NCBI GenBank assembly: GCA_014885115.2
Contig: WKLE02006612.1
Location: 1-12,207 of the forward strand
Origin: Asterionellopsis glacialis
Taxonomy: Eukaryota > Bacillariophyta > Plagiogrammaphyceae > Rhaphoneidales > Asterionellopsidaceae
Length of the DNA stretch: 12,207 nt
Direction: 5' to 3'
Positions 8,541 to 12,207 of this stretch are shown piece after piece. The translations under genes and the position numbers were made by a program. The stretch's first letter is position 1, and every line of letters begins with the position of its first letter. Below the pieces are notes generated by a model that worked only from the letters and a program-made list of their open reading frames with translations, was not told the origin of the DNA and ran no database searches.

Positions 8541-9629
8541 TTAATTATTACTTGCTTGCTTTTTCGAAGACAAGCTCTTGCCCTCTTTAGCAATGGCTTT
8601 ACATATCTCAGTGAATGTAGGTCGCTTCTCAGGGTGTTCATAGTCGACGCACCTCTCAATAAAGTGTTTAAATTCCAAGGATAATCCCTTTGCTGTTATC
8701 GCTGGTGGTTGAATCGGTCCTTGTTCTATTTCTTGGAGAAATCTATCCCTGGCTTTATTTTTTGGCCAAATTGGCTGAAGTGAGAATAATCGGTACAAGA
8801 AAAATCCAAAGGAATACACATCAACTGAGAGGCCATAATCTTTGCTCATGGCTACTTCTGGTGCCATGTACCCTGCAGTACCGACTCTTCCCGTCAACTT
8901 CCGATTAGGTTTGTTGGGGTCAACATATTTCGGCATTTCACGAGCAAAACCAAAGTCAAATATTCGAACTGTTCCGTACTCATCAAAGCCAACATTTGCT
9001 GGTTTGACATCCCTATAAATAATATTATTCCGGTGGAGGTATTCCATGCCTTTGGCCGTCTCTAGCGATATTTTCAGCCGTTTAATTGTAAGTTGCTTCT
9101 GTTTTCGGGGAAAGAACGTGCGATTACAAATCCCAGATTCTTTATGCCATAAAGATATTTTTCGATGCAGCATGTCGTACAGTAGTTCGTATACCAGAAA
9201 ATAACCATTCCCTCGAAAGGACATACTTGCAGATCCACGTTTCACACCGTATAGCCTTACAATATTTTCGTGTGCAAGTCTTGACAGCAGTTTGGATTCC
9301 AAGATTAGGTCACCTGCACTTCTCATGAACTTGTTTTGGTCTTCCATACTGTTGCTGCTGACTTTCTTCAGTGCAAATAACTCGGGGTGATTTGGGTCAA
9401 GTTCGTCTACTTTGTTGACATCGATAAAGGAGACAATATACACGGCTGAAAATCCTCCTCTTCCAATCATCTTTCCGACGTCCAAATCTTGCCAGTCTAG
9501 TTTGATAATGTTTCGCACTGGAGGGAGTTCCATCAAAGTCGATGTTTCTTCGAATTTGCGACCTTGGTACTCGGCATAGTCTGCGGCTTTGATAGCCATC
9601 GCTTTGGAAGAGTTTATGTTTGGAGTCAT
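8541..9629 (-). CDS. Protein kinase, probably Ser/Thr, TKL-like
   Basis: This intronless gene encodes a 362-residue protein that is almost only a kinase domain (about 45-345) with short tails, and has no membrane segment, so it should be soluble. All core residues are present: glycine loop GRGGFSAV (56-63), K88 in FALKK, helix-C glutamate E111, catalytic loop YRDVKPAN (205-212; Tyr replaces the usual His of HRD), DFG at 225-227, GTAGYMAPE (250-258) and the late R336 in KRPTFTEI. It therefore looks active and is an RD kinase. A basic stretch of roughly 25 residues (157-184) lengthens the linker before helix E. The C-terminus is Lys/Ser-rich. ATG at 9629 is the first in the frame with coding-like sequence behind it. 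RPTF and YMAPE lean to the TKL group; diatom-specific families are also possible. Substrates are unknown. It lies upstream of the LRR gene on the same strand. Confidence 0.93.
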   Translation of the reverse strand: MTPNINSSKAMAIKAADYAEYQGRKFEETSTLMELPPVRNIIKLDWQDLDVGKMIGRGGFSAVYIVSFIDVNKVDELDPNHPELFALKKVSSNSMEDQNKFMRSAGDLILESKLLSRLAHENIVRLYGVKRGSASMSFRGNGYFLVYELLYDMLHRKISLWHKESGICNRTFFPRKQKQLTIKRLKISLETAKGMEYLHRNNIIYRDVKPANVGFDEYGTVRIFDFGFAREMPKYVDPNKPNRKLTGRVGTAGYMAPEVAMSKDYGLSVDVYSFGFFLYRLFSLQPIWPKNKARDRFLQEIEQGPIQPPAITAKGLSLEFKHFIERCVDYEHPEKRPTFTEICKAIAKEGKSLSSKKQASNN

Positions 9630-9901
9630 AGTTTTCGTTTCGTTCTGTCGTTTGCTTTTTTTCTCCTTGTTTTGTTTTTGCTGAGAGTGTGTCGTGTCGT
9701 GGGTCTATCTTGTTCTCGAAGGAGAAAGCGATCGAATCTGTGTACTGAGTAATAATGATCACTGCGACGTCCTTCGGGTGAGGACGACTCCTCCTGTGCT
9801 GTTTGTTCTGTCAGAGGAGAGTGGTGTCAAGGAAAGTGTCAGATAGCATTCCGTTCCATACCGGTACAGCCCGGAGGCAGCCAAGTGTTCTCATTCGCGA
9901 A

Positions 9902-9924
9902 GTTCGGGAGACATCTTCCCGAAC
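9902..9924. repeat. Perfect 8-bp inverted repeat upstream of the kinase gene
   Basis: GTTCGGGA (9902-9909) and TCCCGAAC (9917-9924) are exact reverse complements with a 7-nt loop. It lies about 270 bp upstream of the kinase ATG and may be a dimeric protein-binding site or leader stem. Confidence 0.5.
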
Positions 9925-10057
9925 GCCTCTACCTGGTACGGAAAAAACATCCTTGAAGTACCCAGTAGGTCTGTACCCGTAGACTAGACACACAGAAAAA
10001 CGATTGAAGATCTGATTGGTCAGGAAGTCGGTGCTATCCATTGATGGGAATCATCCG

Positions 10058-10081
10058 CCCCCGCCCCGCCCCGAATTCCCC
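10058..10081 (-). promoter_or_regulatory. G-quadruplex motif
   Basis: The + strand has C-runs of 5, 4, 4 and 4 (10058-10062, 10064-10067, 10069-10072, 10078-10081) with spacers G, G and GAATT. The - strand therefore has four G-runs of at least four with loops of 5, 1 and 1, which meets the standard G4 rule. It sits between two divergent genes, about 430 bp before the kinase ATG and 380 bp before the calmodulin ATG. Confidence 0.6.
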
Positions 10082-10289
10082 GAAGGAACATGATGTGCTG
10101 TTCTTGTCAAAAACTTGGGGTTGAGGAGAAGGACACCCAGTAAATAAATGATCTCGTTCTATTACATTTTATGGATCTTCTTTCGAATACTGATGTATAA
10201 TATTATTCTCAATATCTGTGTACTGTACCTGGTACGCTCACTAACAACGTCAAGCAAACTGAAAAATGAATTATTAGTTACTTATTGGA

Positions 10290-10307
10290 TGACGTCATTA
10301 TGACGTC
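10290..10307. promoter_or_regulatory. Paired TGACGTC (CRE/CO2-responsive type) elements
   Basis: A full palindrome TGACGTCA (10290-10297) is followed by TGACGTC (10301-10307); their starts are 11 bp apart. They lie 157-174 bp upstream of the calmodulin ATG. TGACGT/ACGTCA are the CO2/cAMP-responsive elements bound by bZIP factors in diatom carbonic anhydrase promoters. That this gene responds likewise is inference. Confidence 0.5.
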
Positions 10308-10463
10308 TGGATACCTTTATCAATATTAAAAATATCATGGTTGATTTTAAATATTGGAGGCAACCTGTACAGGCAGGCCCTATCCACGAAACACGACATA
10401 AAAAATATTCCATCTCATTCCAACAACGCACAACCTACAAAATCTAAAAATACAACATCCAAA

Positions 10464-11332
10464 ATGGTACTTACCGAAAAACAGATCACAGAATTCAAGG
10501 CGTCATTCGATCAGTTCGATGTGGATGGAAATGGTGAGTGCATTTAAATTGAAAAAGAGAGTTTCGAATGAATCGTGCAAGCTCGTGAAAGCCAAAAGAG
10601 CAATGAAATGCAGCAGCTCTCCTGTATCTAGAGTATTGATAACCTTGTCTTTATGCAGTATAATAGCTGCTGTTAGACTCTAGATATTAAATCTAGTAGT
10701 AATAGAATAGAACCTTGAGAGTTTCATAAGAAGGAATACTGTAGATTGCAATGACCCTCCAAAATCAAATTTATCCGTTTCTCTATTTTAGTACTGTACA
10801 CCCTACGCTCTGCTGAATCATTTCTCGCAATCTCTCTCTCTCTACCCCCCTCTCTCCCTCTCTCAATCAAATAGGTAATATCACCACCAGCGAGCTTGGA
10901 ACTGCTATGCGTAACAGTGGACAGAACCCAACCGAGGCGGAACTCCAGCATTTGATCAACGTGGTACGCTTCATGAAAATCAAATAAAAATCATACCCCT
11001 ACTACCAACAGCACCTAACCCCTTCCCCTTCAAAACTCTCATAGAATGACGCAGATGGAAACGGAACCGTTAGCTTCCCAGAATTCCTTACAATGATGGA
11101 AGGCCGCATGGAGCAATCAGACCGTGAAGCAGAAATTAAGGAAGCATTCAGGGTTTACGACATGGATGGAAACGGATATATCTCCTTTGCGGAGTTGAAA
11201 CAGGTTATGCACAACTATTTCATTACCGATGAAGATGTGAGTAACATGATTAAAGAGGCTGACATTGATGGAGATGGCCAGGTGAACTATGAAGAATTTG
11301 TGAAGATGATGATGACCAAGTTAATGACATGA
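10464..11332 (+). CDS. Calmodulin or close calmodulin-like protein (three exons, possibly four)
   Basis: Model: join(10464..10533, 10875..10963, 11045..11332), 148 residues. Intron 1 (341 bp) and intron 2 (81 bp) are GT-AG and keep frame. The protein binds Ca2+ through four complete EF-hand loops at 19-30, 55-66, 92-103 and 126-137 (DVDGNG, DADGNG, DMDGNG, DIDGDG), and keeps the family stretches GQNPTEAEL (39-47) and FPEFLTMM (64-71). It differs from standard calmodulin in a linker two residues shorter between EF3 and EF4 (around 109-113), V-N instead of E-V before EF2, and a tail ending TKLMT. An 83-bp tandem duplication follows EF4. If 11282-11364 is spliced out, the model becomes join(10464..10533, 10875..10963, 11045..11281, 11365..11412), 147 residues ending [10 protein letters not shown]. 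The family is certain; the C-terminus is not. Confidence 0.9.
10831..10864 (+). repeat. CT-rich microsatellite serving as polypyrimidine tract
   Basis: A (TC)n run, a C-run and a second TC-rich run, nearly all pyrimidine, end 10 bp before the intron-1 acceptor AG (10873-10874) of calmodulin. It probably serves as the polypyrimidine tract and may vary in length between alleles. Confidence 0.6.
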
Positions 11333-11403
11333 TTAAAGAGGCTGACATTGATGGAGAAGGACAGGTAAACTATGAAGAATTTGTGCAGATGATGATGTCC
11401 AAG
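11237..11403 (+). repeat. 83-bp imperfect tandem duplication over calmodulin EF-hand 4
   Basis: The unit starting at 11237 (GTGAGTAACATG) recurs at 11320 (GTTAATGACATG), period 83 bp. I count 8 differences in 84 aligned positions. Copy 1 encodes EF4 in the main frame. Copy 2 encodes the same peptide (with GDG changed to GEG) in another frame, ending SKRP and TGA at 11410-11412, because 83 is not a multiple of three. CAG|GT occurs at the same point of both copies (11279-11283 and 11362-11366), so 11282-11364 could be an intron. Confidence 0.85.
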
Positions 11404-11412
11404 AGGCCTTGA

Positions 11413-12207
11413 GGGATTTTTTTTGTTTCAGTTTCTCCTAAATTATATTTGTGGAATGGTTAATCAGAAATGAAGTGAATTTTTGTAGTTAAACATTTAA
11501 GTAGTTGGATTTAAGTTGGGCTGGTATGTGAAGTAGACTGGACACGTTAAAAAGGAAATGGTTGAGACAGGCTTCTCTTTTTTTTTTTAGGAGCTCATTT
11601 TTTTCTGTTACTACGAATCAGTGTGCTGTTGTTATCACCAATACATCGCTGAAATACAAACAAGGTCGTAATGGTATACTGCCCAATACGTTCGCCAGAA
11701 AATGATTTAGGGAGAGGCAGAGGCCCACGTATGATACCACTACACACCGTAGTATCTGCCAACATTGATTAAATATTCTGGGGCTTCTCTTTTTCGATAA
11801 AACACATTGTTATCGACTGACGCCTGCTGTCCACTGCCCACTAAATGTGAGTATATCGTTTCAGTGACTGGAAAGAAATTAGTGTCTGAAAGTCTACAGG
11901 AAAATAATTAAGATAATTTCTGACTCTTTCAGGTAGGGTACAATGAATGCTCATAATTTTAGCGAAGAACAAAAAGTAAAACGAATATGTCAAACCCCGC
12001 ATTTCCTTCCGTTCACAACTTTGTGGTGCCCAATATTTAGGCGAAAGTAGTTCATCTGGTATTTATAACAAGGTGTCTTCTGCGGGTATGGCCATGACGA
12101 CTGGCGATGTGCCACCCCTTCTCCATCAACTCTGGTCTGTGGGCTCTTTTGTGGATAAATTAGATGACTTAACGTGCGGGCAGACGGGTCACCGACAGAC
12201 CCACTGT
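11413..12207. other. Right intergenic region with an open frame at the edge
   Basis: This holds the calmodulin 3' UTR and then no gene I can support. There is a T-run at 11578-11589, a donor-like GTGAGT near 11847 and an acceptor-like CTCTTTCAG at 11926-11934. Short ATG frames begin at 11942 and 11987 and end within 110 bp. From 12088 an ATG frame runs 40 codons off the right edge. It is also open upstream without ATG to about 11979. Too little is visible to call a gene. Confidence 0.5.

Larger units (their letters stand above)
9630..10463. other. Divergent promoter region between kinase and calmodulin genes
   Basis: 834 bp separate the two start codons and must hold both promoters. It holds a perfect hairpin (9902-9924), GTAC clusters (four in 9864-9976, three in 10220-10235), a C-run array that is a G-quadruplex motif on the - strand (10058-10081), and paired TGACGTC elements (10290-10307). 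The - frame 9811-10041 is not coding-like. The last 100 bp before the calmodulin ATG are A-rich and are probably its leader. Confidence 0.6.

Noticed and set aside
11237..11320. Perfect donor GTGAGT at 11237 with acceptor AAG at 11320
   Set aside because: Joining GAT to TTAATGACATGA gives an immediate stop and deletes EF4. Using the acceptor at 11364 instead is in frame but destroys the EF4 loop.

Overview
The window looks like nuclear DNA of a diatom, probably a pennate species. The genes are separated by AT-leaning intergenic DNA and interrupted by short GT-AG introns (78 to 341 bp). The gene content also fits: a leucine-rich-repeat (LRR) membrane protein with a cysteine-rich tail of the kind I associate with diatom LRR families, a kinase with a YRDVKPAN catalytic loop, and a PLAC8 protein. 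There is no bacterial operon structure. The species assignment is inference.

Layout, left to right. 1-827: no convincing gene; a GTAC-rich cluster and a small hairpin. 828-1337 (-): intronless V-ATPase proteolipid subunit c. 1338-3108: a long divergent intergenic region with a frame broken by a single TAG (1545-1844) and a stretch crowded with GTAC and GTAACAGGTA motifs (2341-2780). 3109-4154 (+): two-exon PLAC8 protein. 4155-4575: convergent 3' region. 4576-8003 (-): three-exon, 1066-residue single-pass LRR protein. 8004-8540: spacer. 8541-9629 (-): intronless protein kinase. 9630-10463: divergent promoter region with a G-quadruplex motif on the - strand, an 8-bp-stem hairpin and paired TGACGTC elements. 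10464-11332 or 11412 (+): calmodulin with at least two introns and an 83-bp tandem duplication at its 3' end. 11413-12207: no firm gene; an open frame runs off the right edge.

The right two thirds hold a predicted surface LRR protein without its own kinase, a soluble kinase on the same strand directly upstream, and a calcium sensor divergent from that kinase. A signalling link among the three is inference from proximity only.

The observations most worth following are these: (1) the 83-bp duplication in calmodulin carries AGGT at equivalent points, so it could act as a newly born GT-AG intron whose removal restores a canonical C-terminus; (2) the LRR domain is built from three tandem copies of a six-LRR superunit, each with a CxxC pair at the same place; (3) the same protein has two tandem six-cysteine modules just outside its membrane segment; (4) two TGACGTC elements, resembling diatom CO2/cAMP-responsive sites, lie one helical turn apart upstream of calmodulin.
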